Positions 10,583 to 23,689 of a stretch of 64,000 bases of DNA are shown piece by piece. The notes under the pieces are model-generated. The model made no database searches and was not told where the DNA came from. It was given only the letters and a program-made list of their open reading frames with translations. Source of the stretch: Elusimicrobiota bacterium (lineage in GTDB: Bacteria > Elusimicrobiota > Elusimicrobia > UBA1565 > UBA9628). Location: positions 48,267 to 112,266 of the forward strand of contig DAIDHI010000069.1 of assembly GCA_027452025.1 (NCBI GenBank). Reading direction: 5' to 3'. Each line of letters starts with the position of its first letter. Within the stretch, counting starts at the first letter, position 1. The translations under genes were made by a program, and so were the position numbers.

Positions 10583-12964
10583 CTAGCGGCCGCGCACGTC
10601 CACGGACTCCACCGCGCCCCAAGGGCCGCCGGCCTCGGAGAGGGAGAAGCGCACGGGGGCGCGGCGACTGCGGGCGACGGCGACGTCAGCGTAGTAAATC
10701 CCGAGGCTGGTGGCGACGGCCTCCAGGTCCTGTCCGGCGCCGCCGCCCTCGGCCAGAAGCCGCAAGCGAAAGGGCGCGCTCGCCTGGACGCGCAGCGTGG
10801 CGCCGGCGGCGACGGCGCGAGGCTTGCGGTTGGCCTTCCAGACCTCCAGATCCTTGCGCCCTTTGCCGGCCAGATAGCGCTCGGCCACCGGCGCGAGGAG
10901 GTCGAAGCAGCGGCCGTCGGCGCGCGAGCGCAGGAGCTTGAGATACTCGGCGTGCGCCCACATCAGCGGCATGGCCGAGCCCGTGGGCCTTCCGAAGAAC
11001 AGCTCCTGGCCGGGGACGTCGGCGGCGTCCCATATCTGCTCGGGAAGCATCCCGCCGCGGGAGGCGAAGCCCTCCATCGCCTTGAGATAAGGCGCCGCGT
11101 CGCGTCCGGCGGAAAGCTCGTAGTGGCCGCGCTCGCCGGTCAGAAGCGGCCAAGCCCGGCCCTGGCCGAAGCCCGAGTAAGGGCCGCCGCCGGCCTGCTG
11201 GCCGTAGCCGTCGTGATTGTAGCGCCGCCAGCACGGCCCGGCCGGCGTGTCGACCTTCAAAAGGGCGTCGACGACGCGCAGGGAGTCCTCGATCAAGGCG
11301 TCTCCGGGCTTGCGGATGCCGTAGCGCACGAGTTCGAGAAAGCCCGCGTCGACGATGTCTTTGGCCGGAAAACGGCACGGCAGGCCGGGCGGCACGTTCT
11401 TGACGTCGAGCCACCCGGAGTCCGGATCCTCGGGCGCATGCGGGTCCGCGGGATCGGCCGGCAGGATGCGGATGTAGTGGCGCGAGACGCCGGGCAGCAG
11501 GCGGCCCTGCCCGGTCGCCGTCCACGCCTCCACGCGCGATTCCAGGAAGTCGGCATAGTCTTCCAGAAACGCGGCGGTCCTGCCGTCGCCGCGGCGGCGC
11601 GCGAGCGCCGCCGCGCAGACGAGCGCCGCGATGCAGGCGGCCAAGGTCGAGGGAGAGAACCCGCTGCTCTCCTCCCAGCGCTCCTGGGGCGTGACGGGGC
11701 CGCGCTCGATGAGATAAGCGGCGGCCTTGAGGACGACGGGATACGGGTCGAAATCCTCCAGCGCCCGAAGCTCGCTCAAGCGCCAGGCCAGCATGATCGG
11801 GAAGGCGGCCTCGTCGAGCTGCACGCCGCGCCAATAGGGCTCGCCGTCGATCCAAAAGTTCTGGAAGAAGCCTCCGCTCGGCAACTGGGTGGCGGCGAGG
11901 TAGATCAGGGCCTTGAGCGGGGTGCGGCGGTGGCCGGAGGCGAGCAGCGCCGCGGCGCTGTTGCACATGTCGCGGGTCCAGACCAGATGGTAGCCGCCCA
12001 GCCCGTCGTCATCCCCGCGCGCCTCGCCCCAGGGGATGCTCAGGGAGGCGATCATCGCTCCCGGGTAGGTCTTGTCCTCGTGGGCCAGGAGCAGGCTGTT
12101 GCTGATGCGGCAGAGGCGGCCGCCGTCGCCGGAGGCTTTCTCCAGGGGCTCGACGTGCGCGCCGGCCCGGCTCCATTGCTCCAGGAAGCGCTCGCGCTGC
12201 TCGGCAAACGGCACCCCCAGCGACTGCAGGAGCGTGGAGATCGCCCCGTGCATGCCGAAGCCGAAGGCCAAGCCGAGGGTGAACTCCCGCCCGGCGGAAA
12301 GGTCGAGCTCGCCGGTGAGGGCGACGTTGCCGTCCAACGCCGCGTCGAAGGTCCACTCCAGGCGCTTGTGGGCGTGCAGGTCGCTCCAGCCGTCGCTTTG
12401 GCCCACGTAGCCGCAAGAAGAGCGCGAGAACGGAATCGAGGCTCCGAGCGCGAGCTGGACCTGGTCGCGGTAGGCCACGAGCACCTCGCGCCCCGCCACG
12501 CTCGCCTTGACGGCGCTGTTGCCCCACCCGCGGCTTCCCAAGTGGGGCGCCAAGAGCGCGTAGAGCCGCAGCTTCTCGAGCAGCGCCTCGTCGCCTTCGA
12601 CGCGGGTGCGCAGGAGCACGCAGGGCAGGTGCGGATCGCAGATGAGCTCCTTGACGAGCCGATAGCGGCCCTTCGGGTCCTCGGAGACGAGGCGGTAGCC
12701 CAGGCCGCCCTGCCCCAGGTAGTCCAGGGTCGTGCGCAGGTCGCGCTTTTCCTCGTGGAAGAACGTCTCGCCGTCGGTGACGAGGTATTGGAGATCGCGC
12801 GTCTGCGGCGAGTCGATGGTCGGGAAGTAGATCTCGTTGAGGATGCCGTGCGACAGCGTGAACCAGACCCGGCTGGCGGTATTGTACGCCGTCCCGAGGC
12901 CTTCCTTGCTGCTGCGCGTCCAGCGGGGCTCAAGCCCCGGGCGGCCGAATGCGTCCTGGCTCAC
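10583..12964 (-). CDS. Glucan 1,4-alpha-glucosidase (GH15 glucoamylase)
   Basis: GTG start; YNTASRVWFTLSHGILNEIYFPTIDSPQTRDLQYLVTDG, YHLVWTRDMCNSAAALLASG, FWIDGEPYWRGVQLDEAAFPIMLAWRL. Confidence 0.9.
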   Translation of the reverse strand: MSQDAFGRPGLEPRWTRSSKEGLGTAYNTASRVWFTLSHGILNEIYFPTIDSPQTRDLQYLVTDGETFFHEEKRDLRTTLDYLGQGGLGYRLVSEDPKGRYRLVKELICDPHLPCVLLRTRVEGDEALLEKLRLYALLAPHLGSRGWGNSAVKASVAGREVLVAYRDQVQLALGASIPFSRSSCGYVGQSDGWSDLHAHKRLEWTFDAALDGNVALTGELDLSAGREFTLGLAFGFGMHGAISTLLQSLGVPFAEQRERFLEQWSRAGAHVEPLEKASGDGGRLCRISNSLLLAHEDKTYPGAMIASLSIPWGEARGDDDGLGGYHLVWTRDMCNSAAALLASGHRRTPLKALIYLAATQLPSGGFFQNFWIDGEPYWRGVQLDEAAFPIMLAWRLSELRALEDFDPYPVVLKAAAYLIERGPVTPQERWEESSGFSPSTLAACIAALVCAAALARRRGDGRTAAFLEDYADFLESRVEAWTATGQGRLLPGVSRHYIRILPADPADPHAPEDPDSGWLDVKNVPPGLPCRFPAKDIVDAGFLELVRYGIRKPGDALIEDSLRVVDALLKVDTPAGPCWRRYNHDGYGQQAGGGPYSGFGQGRAWPLLTGERGHYELSAGRDAAPYLKAMEGFASRGGMLPEQIWDAADVPGQELFFGRPTGSAMPLMWAHAEYLKLLRSRADGRCFDLLAPVAERYLAGKGRKDLEVWKANRKPRAVAAGATLRVQASAPFRLRLLAEGGGAGQDLEAVATSLGIYYADVAVARSRRAPVRFSLSEAGGPWGAVESVDVRGR

Positions 12965-12984
12965 CCTTCCAGCTATATCAAATG

Positions 12985-16512
<3,528 letters not shown>

Positions 16513-16555
16513 GACGCCGAAACGACCCGCAACGAAGCGGCCAGAGCCGCCGAGT

Positions 16556-18196
16556 CTAGCGGCTCTTGGTGACCAAGGCGCCCGAAGAGCCCTCGTTGTC
16601 GGTGGCGCCGATGAAGGCGGCCACGTTGTCGTGGAGGCTCTTGAGCGAGGGCTGGTGAGCGTAGACCATATGGCCGGAGGGATAGAACTTGAACGAGATG
16701 TTGGAGAAGAGCTTCTCGGGTATCTGGAGGTGGCGCATCTCGTAGATGCCCTCGAAGAACGGCGTGGCCAGATCGAAGTAGCCCGCGTTGAGCAGGACCC
16801 GGAGGTTCGGATTCTGCTTCATGGCGTCGGCCAGGTCCGGCATCACGTTGGTCGTCTGCGGCAGCGGCTGCTCCGACGTCGGCGGCTTGTGCTGGAAGTC
16901 CCACTTCGTCTCGATGACGTCGAGCTCGGGCTCGAACTCGCGAGCCGGCTGGTAGGCCAGGACCTTGCGGGCGTAGTCGTTGAAGGCGGAGACGTAGGCC
17001 GAGCCGATGGCCGCGCCCTGCGGATCGTAGCTGGCTTCCTTGCTCAACGGATCAAGCGTCGGGCCCGAGAAGCGGGTGTCCAGGCGGCCGATCGTCGCAT
17101 CCGCGTCGTCCTGGAGGGTTTTCTCGAACTCCCCTCCATCGATGCGCAGGTTGGCCTTCTCGATGTAGGCGACGGGCAGCCCCGTGAACTGGTGCAGCTC
17201 GCCGGCGACTTGATCGCGGACCTTCGGGTCCAGGCTCAGGCCCGCGGCCAGCGCCCGCTCGTAGTCGCCGGTCGCGAACTTCTCGACGTCCGCCAGGACG
17301 TCCTTGAGGGGCCGCGGCGCCCCCGGAAGCTTGTGATGGTACCAGGCCGTCGCGGCGTAGGTGGGCAGCGCCAGGACGTAGGGCAGATCGACGCTGGGAT
17401 TGGTCTCCGGCCCGTCGGGGCTGAGATCGTAGTTCAAAATCTGGGACAGCAGGACGACGCCGTTGAAATCCACGTCGTAGTTGGTCTCGAGCTGGTCGAC
17501 GAGGACGGCCGAGCGGGTGGTGCCGTAGCTCTCTCCGAAGAGGTACTTGGGCGAGTTCCAGCGGCCGTATCGCGAAAGGAACTGGTTGATGAACTCGGCG
17601 AAGGCGTGGGCGTCCTGATCGACGCCCCAGAACGCCTTCTCCTTGTCCTTGCCGGCGATGCGCGAGAATCCCGTGCCCGGGGCATCGACGAACACCAGGT
17701 CGCTGGCGTCGAGGAGGCTGAAATCGTTGTTGACGATGCGATACGGGGCGGCCGGCGTGTGCGTGTCGTCGTTGGTGACGACGCGGCGCGGGCCGAAGGC
17801 GCCCATATGCAGCCAGACGGTCGACGAGCCGGGGCCGCCGTTATAGAGGAACGTGATCGGGCGCGTCTCGGAGGGCGCGCCGCGCTTGAAGTAGGCGACG
17901 TAGAACATCGAAGCCTCGGCCGGAGGCTCCTTCTGCTCTTTTTCGCGGGCCTCGGAGCCCTTCTTGGGCAGCACGTCGTCCCAGCCTTGCGGATGGACCA
18001 CCAGCGTCCCCGCCACGGCGCGGTAATCGACGCGCTTGCCCTCGACGAGGACGGAGCCTTCCGTCTCCTTCTGCGCGGGCTTGAAAAAGCCCAGCGCTGG
18101 CGCGGCGTCCTTCTCGGCCTTCTTGGGGGCGTCGGCGGCAAGGGCTTGCGCGGCGCACACGGCGGCGAAAACGACGGCGAATCCGAGTCTCTTCAC
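16556..18196 (-). CDS. Exported S10-family serine carboxypeptidase-like peptidase
   Basis: Signal peptide; TFLYNGGPGSSTVWLHMGAFGPRR, FVDAPGTGFSR, LFGESYGTTRSA; C-terminal PSGHMVY. GTG start at 18196 overlaps the upstream stop. Confidence 0.85.
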   Translation of the reverse strand: MKRLGFAVVFAAVCAAQALAADAPKKAEKDAAPALGFFKPAQKETEGSVLVEGKRVDYRAVAGTLVVHPQGWDDVLPKKGSEAREKEQKEPPAEASMFYVAYFKRGAPSETRPITFLYNGGPGSSTVWLHMGAFGPRRVVTNDDTHTPAAPYRIVNNDFSLLDASDLVFVDAPGTGFSRIAGKDKEKAFWGVDQDAHAFAEFINQFLSRYGRWNSPKYLFGESYGTTRSAVLVDQLETNYDVDFNGVVLLSQILNYDLSPDGPETNPSVDLPYVLALPTYAATAWYHHKLPGAPRPLKDVLADVEKFATGDYERALAAGLSLDPKVRDQVAGELHQFTGLPVAYIEKANLRIDGGEFEKTLQDDADATIGRLDTRFSGPTLDPLSKEASYDPQGAAIGSAYVSAFNDYARKVLAYQPAREFEPELDVIETKWDFQHKPPTSEQPLPQTTNVMPDLADAMKQNPNLRVLLNAGYFDLATPFFEGIYEMRHLQIPEKLFSNISFKFYPSGHMVYAHQPSLKSLHDNVAAFIGATDNEGSSGALVTKSR

Positions 18197-19788
18197 TCCG
18201 TCCTCCTGTTGGCGACCAGGGATGTTAGCAGATTTTCCGGCCGCGCCGAGCCCACGCCGTCCTCGGAACGCAGGACGGCCAGGACGTCGCGCTGGGTGAT
18301 CATGCCGACGATAGTCGAGGGCTGGGAGCAGGACAGCACGGCCAGGCGCTCGGCGCCCCGCTCGATCATGCGGCGGGCGGCCTCCCGCAGGGTCGCGTCT
18401 TCCGAGACCACGGCGCCCGCCGCCCGAAGCGCCTCGAACTCCGGCGAGGACTCCCGGCGCGTCAGCGCCTCGGCGACGTGCATCCAGTCGAGCGGATTGG
18501 CGACAAAACCCTCCGGCACGGCCATGCCCTGCCGGACGAACTTCTGGGTCATGATGTTCTCGCGCGAGAGTATCCGGCAGACGAGATAGGAGGAGGCGGC
18601 GGCGGCCAGCAGCGGCATGAGCACGGCCGGCTGATAGGTGGACTCGAAGGCCAGCACGACGGAGGCCAGGAAGGCCCCCGACATGCCGCCGAAGAACGCC
18701 GCCATGCCGGCCAGGGCGGCCACGCGCGGATCGAGCAGCGTTCCCATGGCGTGCGCGATCATGGTCCCGCCGCTGGCGCCGATGAGCAGCAGCGGGGCGA
18801 GCGTTCCCGAGGACGTGGCGCTGCCCACGCCCGCCACCCACGCCGCCAGCTTGAGGGCGCCGAGACGTCCCGCGGAGGCGGCGGTGAAGGCGCCGGAGAG
18901 CACCGACTGGATGTCCGGATAGCCCGGCCCGAGGACGCGGGGGTCGACCAGCGCCAAAAGCCCGATGCCGAGACCGCCCAGCGCGGGCTTCCACATCCAA
19001 TGCAGCGGAAGGCTCTCGAAGAAGTGCTCCGCGCGGTGGACCAGCTCGACGACGGCCACGGCTAAAAGGCCTAGCGCCGCGCCCAAGACGAGATAGCCGC
19101 CCAGCGTCCAGGCGCTCGCAGCCGGCAGGGCCGGCACGTGGAACATCGGCCCCGGCTCGAGCACGGCCGAACGCAGGGCGCAGGCGGCGGCGCTGGCCAG
19201 CGCCACCGGGATGAGCGAACGGGGATGAAACTCGAAAAGCAGCAGCTCCACGGCCAACAGCACAGCCGAGATCGGGCAGGCGAAGGCGGCCGAAAGCCCC
19301 GCGGCCGCGCCGGCGGCCAGCAAGGTCTTTCGTTCGATCGCCGTGGTCGGCGCGAACTGGCCGAGCAGCGAGCCCAGCGCTCCTCCGGTCGCGATCACCA
19401 CCCCCTCGGCGCCGAAGGGGCCGCCCGTCCCGATGACGATGCAGGTCGACAAGGGCTTCAAAGCCAGCACCTTGGCCGGCACGCGGCTGCCGTTGAGCAG
19501 CACCTGCTCCATGGCCTCGGGGATGCCGTGACCCTGGATCGCGCGCGAGCCGTAGCGCGCCATGAGGCCGACGATCAGGCCTCCGATGGCGGGCACGACG
19601 ATGACCCAGGCCCCGAGATGATGGCCGGCCGCCACGACGCGCGCGTCCGAGAGGCGGTGGTAAAAGGCGAGATTGGTGACGACGGCGATGAGCCAGAGCA
19701 GGACTTTGGCGGCCACCGCCATGGCCAGGCCGATCGCCACGCAAGCCGCGGAGATGGCGGCAAAGCGGCGGGCTGCGGCGGGCTCCAT
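18193..19788 (-). CDS. ClC-type chloride channel/antiporter with C-terminal CBS pair
   Basis: GTGGPFGAEGVVIATGGALGS and SAAFACPISAVLLAVELLLFEF ClC motifs; C-terminal CBS-like segment. Confidence 0.88.
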   Translation of the reverse strand: MEPAAARRFAAISAACVAIGLAMAVAAKVLLWLIAVVTNLAFYHRLSDARVVAAGHHLGAWVIVVPAIGGLIVGLMARYGSRAIQGHGIPEAMEQVLLNGSRVPAKVLALKPLSTCIVIGTGGPFGAEGVVIATGGALGSLLGQFAPTTAIERKTLLAAGAAAGLSAAFACPISAVLLAVELLLFEFHPRSLIPVALASAAACALRSAVLEPGPMFHVPALPAASAWTLGGYLVLGAALGLLAVAVVELVHRAEHFFESLPLHWMWKPALGGLGIGLLALVDPRVLGPGYPDIQSVLSGAFTAASAGRLGALKLAAWVAGVGSATSSGTLAPLLLIGASGGTMIAHAMGTLLDPRVAALAGMAAFFGGMSGAFLASVVLAFESTYQPAVLMPLLAAAASSYLVCRILSRENIMTQKFVRQGMAVPEGFVANPLDWMHVAEALTRRESSPEFEALRAAGAVVSEDATLREAARRMIERGAERLAVLSCSQPSTIVGMITQRDVLAVLRSEDGVGSARPENLLTSLVANRRTE

Positions 19789-19800
19789 AGACGAGTTAGT

Positions 19801-21110
19801 TTATCTCTTTTTGCTCTCCGGGTTCAGGTCGTGCGCGTGGACGAAGAGGGCGTCGCGCGCGGGAGCGGCGTCGGGCGTGGGCAGGTCCATCTCGTAGGCC
19901 GCGGCGCGGGCATGGTCGGATAGCTGCCTCCGGGGATCGTAGACCCGGCTGAACTTCCAGAGCATGCGCACGAAGTTGGTCTGGCCGCGCCGAAGGCGAG
20001 ACGTCGCCGTGGCCGCCGCCTTGCGCAGCGCGCCGACGCCCAGGTGCTTCTTATTAAGGACAGACTGAGTCTCCACGAGCTCCTCGTAGAACCGCGCCAG
20101 GGGCAAAGCCGTGGGCAGGACGGCGTGCTGGACGTCGAAGAGCCGGTAGTCGCGCGTGCTCAGCCGCCGGGTCTCGGTCAGCCACGTCTCGGTGCCGGGA
20201 TAGGGCGTGTTGACGGTGAAGTGCACGATCTCCGGGATGCCCGCCGCCCACTCGCGCACCAGGGCGAAGCGCCGCTCGTCCCAGGATGGATCGGCGATGA
20301 TGTTGAGGGCGACGTTCAAGCCCAGGGAGCGGGCGAACTCGAGAGCCTCGAAGTTCTTGTCGAGGCTCACGCGCTTGCGGTGCGCTTTGAGTCCCTCCTC
20401 GTCGATGGCTTCCACGCCGAGGAACATGTAGCGCAGCCCCAGTCGCCGCCAATAGCGGAAGACCTCCTTGTTGCGCAGCAGCACGTCGGCGCGGGTTTCG
20501 AGATAATATTCCTTGCGGATGCCCAGGCGCTCCACCTCCCGGCCGATCGCCAAGCCGTGCTCGGGATGGACGAAGGAGACGTCGTCGACGATGAAGACGC
20601 CCGGCTCCTCGACGCGAGACAGCAGCTGCGCGGCGCGCCGCGGCGTCATCGTCGGTAGGAGCGTCCGTAGAAGGTCCAGGCCGAGCAGAAGGCGCAGTCC
20701 CACGGGCAGCCGCGGGCGGGCTCGAGCGCGTCGATGGAGTCCAGCAGGCGCGGCGCGGGGCCGAGCCCTTGCCCGTGACCACGCCGGGCAGCCCGTCCAC
20801 CGGCTGCCCGGTTTCGACGGCGCGCAGGAGCCCCGGCAGGACCGCCTCGCCCTCGCCCCGGGCCACGCAATCCATCGCGCCGCCGGCGTGGCGCAGTATC
20901 TGCGCGGCGGTTAAGGAAGCGCTGTGGCCGCCGCAGAAGATGAACGCGCGCGGCCCGAGGACGGTCCGGGCCGGCTTGGCCAGGTCCAGGACCTCGGGGA
21001 TGTTGGCGAGATAATTGAGGGAGAAGCCGACGGCGTCGGGCCCCCAGGTCCCGAGCTCCGACCGAAAATCCCGCGCGGAGAATATCTGCAGGTCCAGCGG
21101 CCGCGACCAT
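19801..21110 (-). pseudogene. B12-binding radical SAM protein, resembles hopanoid C-3 methylase HpnR; 5' truncated and frameshifted into three frames
   Basis: B12-like segment DLQIFSARDFRSELGTWGPDAVGFSLNYLANIPEV... in one frame, ARGCPWDCAFCSAWTFYGRSYRR (CxxxCxxC) in a second, and PGVFIVDDVSFVHPEHG...NFVRMLWKFSRVY in a third (ORF 19801..20703). Confidence 0.7.
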
Positions 21111-21197
21111 CGCGCCCCGGCAAAGTTTGAGTGACGCGCCGAGGGCGACCAAACGTTACAGGACGGCCGTGGGCCGGCGCCGCCGCCCGCGGGTAAA

Positions 21198-21268
21198 CTG
21201 GGGGTGTCAGACGTTGACTTGTTGACTTGCGGTCGACAAGTCAACAAGTCAACGTCTGACACCCCCAG
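21198..21268. repeat. Perfect long inverted repeat, 32-bp arms, 7-nt spacer
   Basis: CTGGGGGTGTCAGACGTTGACTTGTTGACTTG-cggtcga-CAAGTCAACAAGTCAACGTCTGACACCCCCAG; arms are exact reverse complements. Confidence 0.97.
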
Positions 21269-21277
21269 GAGGCTCAC

Positions 21278-21715
21278 ATGCCCAAGAATGCGCGAGACAT
21301 CATGACTAAGAATCCCACGTTCTGCACGCCGGACTCGGACCTGAAGTCCGTGGCCGGACTGATGTGCCAGCACGACTGCGGCGAGATTCCCGTCGTCGAC
21401 AGCGAGGAGAGCCGAAAGCCGATCGGCGTCGTCACCGACCGCGACATCGCCTGCCGCACCGTCGGCCAGGGACGCGACCCCTTCGAGCTCAAGGCCCAGG
21501 ACTGCATGTCCAGCCCCGCCGTCACGGTCAGCGAGGACTCGTCGATCGACGAGATCTGCCAGGTCATGGAGGACCATCGGATCCGCCGCGTGCCCGTCAT
21601 CGACGAGACCGGACGGCTCTGCGGCATCGTGGCCCAAGCCGACATCGCCGTCAAGAGCGGCTCGCCGCACCGGGTGCACGAGGTGGTGCGTCACGTCTCG
21701 CAGGCGACGGCATAA
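21278..21715 (+). CDS. Stand-alone two-CBS-domain protein
   Basis: ARDIMTKNPTFCTPDSDLKSVAGLM...PIGVVTDRDIACRTV...RIRRVPVIDETGRLCGIVAQADIA; RBS AGGAGG. Confidence 0.9.
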   Translation: MPKNARDIMTKNPTFCTPDSDLKSVAGLMCQHDCGEIPVVDSEESRKPIGVVTDRDIACRTVGQGRDPFELKAQDCMSSPAVTVSEDSSIDEICQVMEDHRIRRVPVIDETGRLCGIVAQADIAVKSGSPHRVHEVVRHVSQATA

Positions 21716-21718
21716 AGC

Positions 21719-22951
21719 TCAGAACGAGTAGTTGATGTCCATGAAGGCGGCCAGGCCCTCCTGGCCGTAGCCGAAGTCTATGGAGCCTACCACCTGCGGC
21801 CGCGCCACGACGCGCACGGCCGTGCCGAAGGCGGGCCGCACCCAGCGCCAGGCCATGGCCTGCGGCTGCGCGAACACCGTGCCGGCCTCGACGAAGGGCG
21901 CGAGCTCCAGCTCGGTCGCCACGCCGGCCAGCCGGCGGCGGTAGACGAGCACGCGCCGCTCAAGAGAAGCCTCGGCCAGCCCGCGATCGGTGAAGCGGCC
22001 CTCGCCGTAGGCGCGAAGCGTGTATTTTCCCCCGAGCTCCGGCTCCAGCCAAAAGGGCACGGGCGGCCCCGTCATCTGCTCGAAGAGCAGCCGCAGGGCC
22101 GTGACCTGCCGATGGCGGCCGGGACGCTTGAAGAAGCCGCGCAGGTCCGCCCTGTAATCCTGGTACGTATACTCGCTCGCCAGCCCCCTCTGCGCGGTCT
22201 GCGCGGAAAGCTCGGCGTAAAGCCCTTGGGTCGTCGTGATCGCGCTATCGCGGCTGTCGTAGGTCAGGTAGAGGCGGTCGGAGCCGTCCTGATGCCGATG
22301 CCCGGCAACCTCGCTCGGGAACAGTTCGCCGGTTCCCGGCAGCGAGGCGATCGGCCCGTTGCTGATGCGCACGCTTTGCAGGCTCTGTTCCGCGCTTAGA
22401 AAGAGCCGGCGATACAGGGGATAGCCGACGTGCACGAAGTAGCCTAGCCTGTCCTCGGTATAGTCGGTCTGCGCCGACCTGGGCGCGTCGGGCCCGATGC
22501 CGTAAAAGCGGTTCGACCCATCCACGTTCCAGCTCCCTTTGCCGCCCACCCTGAAGCGGCTGCCCTGGAAGCTCAAATCGTCTCCGCGGGCCATCACCTC
22601 GTGCTCGACGACTTGGGACAGCGCGGCCCTTGCCGCGAAGCTGGCATCGGGCTTGGGATAGAAATAATAGCGATAGGTGCCCGTGACGCCGAAGATCGGG
22701 TTGTAGTCGACGGAAGGCGCGTAGATCTCGCGCACGGTCTTGCCCCCTTCGCCCTCAAGCACCCACACCGGCATGACGCCGGTGGTGACGCCGCGGTTGG
22801 GGTCCGTGTCGATGACCGGCAAGAGCAGCAGCATCCCCCGCGGGATCGGGTGGAGGATGGGGCGCAGGATGGGGGGCGGCGGCTCTTCGGGCGCCTGCGG
22901 CCAAGCCGGCGAAGCGGCCGCCCCGAGCAGAAGCAGCAGCGCAAGCGGCAC
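21719..22951 (-). CDS. BamA/TamA-family outer-membrane beta-barrel protein
   Basis: Signal peptide; GTG start; barrel-like repeats, C-terminal ...SIDFGYGQEGLAAFMDINYSF with terminal aromatic residue. Confidence 0.65.
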   Translation of the reverse strand: MPLALLLLLGAAASPAWPQAPEEPPPPILRPILHPIPRGMLLLLPVIDTDPNRGVTTGVMPVWVLEGEGGKTVREIYAPSVDYNPIFGVTGTYRYYFYPKPDASFAARAALSQVVEHEVMARGDDLSFQGSRFRVGGKGSWNVDGSNRFYGIGPDAPRSAQTDYTEDRLGYFVHVGYPLYRRLFLSAEQSLQSVRISNGPIASLPGTGELFPSEVAGHRHQDGSDRLYLTYDSRDSAITTTQGLYAELSAQTAQRGLASEYTYQDYRADLRGFFKRPGRHRQVTALRLLFEQMTGPPVPFWLEPELGGKYTLRAYGEGRFTDRGLAEASLERRVLVYRRRLAGVATELELAPFVEAGTVFAQPQAMAWRWVRPAFGTAVRVVARPQVVGSIDFGYGQEGLAAFMDINYSF

Positions 22952-23023
22952 AGGCCGATTCTAGCGGCCCGCTCGCCCCTCGCCCATGGTCCGCGCGTCA
23001 CGCTTTTGCGTATAATCGGCGCC

Positions 23024-23689
23024 ATGACCCTCGCCCAAGCCTTCCAGGCCGCCGCCGCCGCCGCTTCCTCCCTGCTGCCGCTGGCGCGCATCCCGGTCTC
23101 TCAGGCGCAAGCCGCCCGCGACCGGACTTTCGTCAGCCGCCCCCTCGGCGGCGCCTCCATCCAAGCCGAGATCACGGCCGACGGCTCCGGAGAATTCTGG
23201 ATCCGCCTGCGCCAGGACGGCCGGGACCGGGTCCTGCCTCTGTCGGACCTCGAGTCGTCGGCCCGGCGCGCCTGCTTCGGCGCCGCCTGCTACGCGGTCG
23301 ACCTCGAGCAAAACGACCTGGTCGTGCGGCCCGAGGACGCGCGAAACGGCGAAGCCTCTTTCTCCCTCGACAAGCTCGCCGACGCCGTCTTGGCCAACGC
23401 CCCGCAGGCGCGCTTGAGCGAGGACGTCGTCTACTCCGCGGTCTACGAGCCCGGTCCGACGCCCGGCGCGGGCGCCGTGCTCTGGCACCGGGATCTGTCC
23501 GGCGGCGTCTATATCGCGTATCGCACGCCGCAGGAGCTGGCGTCCAACACCTGGCTCGTCGTCGTCAACGGGATCTATATCGGCGTGCGCCGCGAGGGCG
23601 ACGACCTCGTCTTCTCGGCCAAGCCCGCCGAGCAGTCCCTGGCCGGTCCCATCGGTCTCCGGCGGCAGCGCCGCGTACCGGGGACGTGA
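23024..23689 (+). CDS. Hypothetical protein
   Basis: ATG at 23024 preceded by TATAAT; stop overlaps next start (GTGA). Confidence 0.55.
   Translation: MTLAQAFQAAAAAASSLLPLARIPVSQAQAARDRTFVSRPLGGASIQAEITADGSGEFWIRLRQDGRDRVLPLSDLESSARRACFGAACYAVDLEQNDLVVRPEDARNGEASFSLDKLADAVLANAPQARLSEDVVYSAVYEPGPTPGAGAVLWHRDLSGGVYIAYRTPQELASNTWLVVVNGIYIGVRREGDDLVFSAKPAEQSLAGPIGLRRQRRVPGT

Noticed and set aside
16541-16569. Inverted repeat AGAGCCGC...GCGGCTCT as rho-independent terminator
   Set aside because: Overlaps the S10 stop codon and has no T-run; too weak to call
16556-19744. 1062-aa minus-strand ORF as one protein
   Set aside because: Upstream half is a shadow frame of the ClC gene; real S10 peptidase begins at GTG 18196
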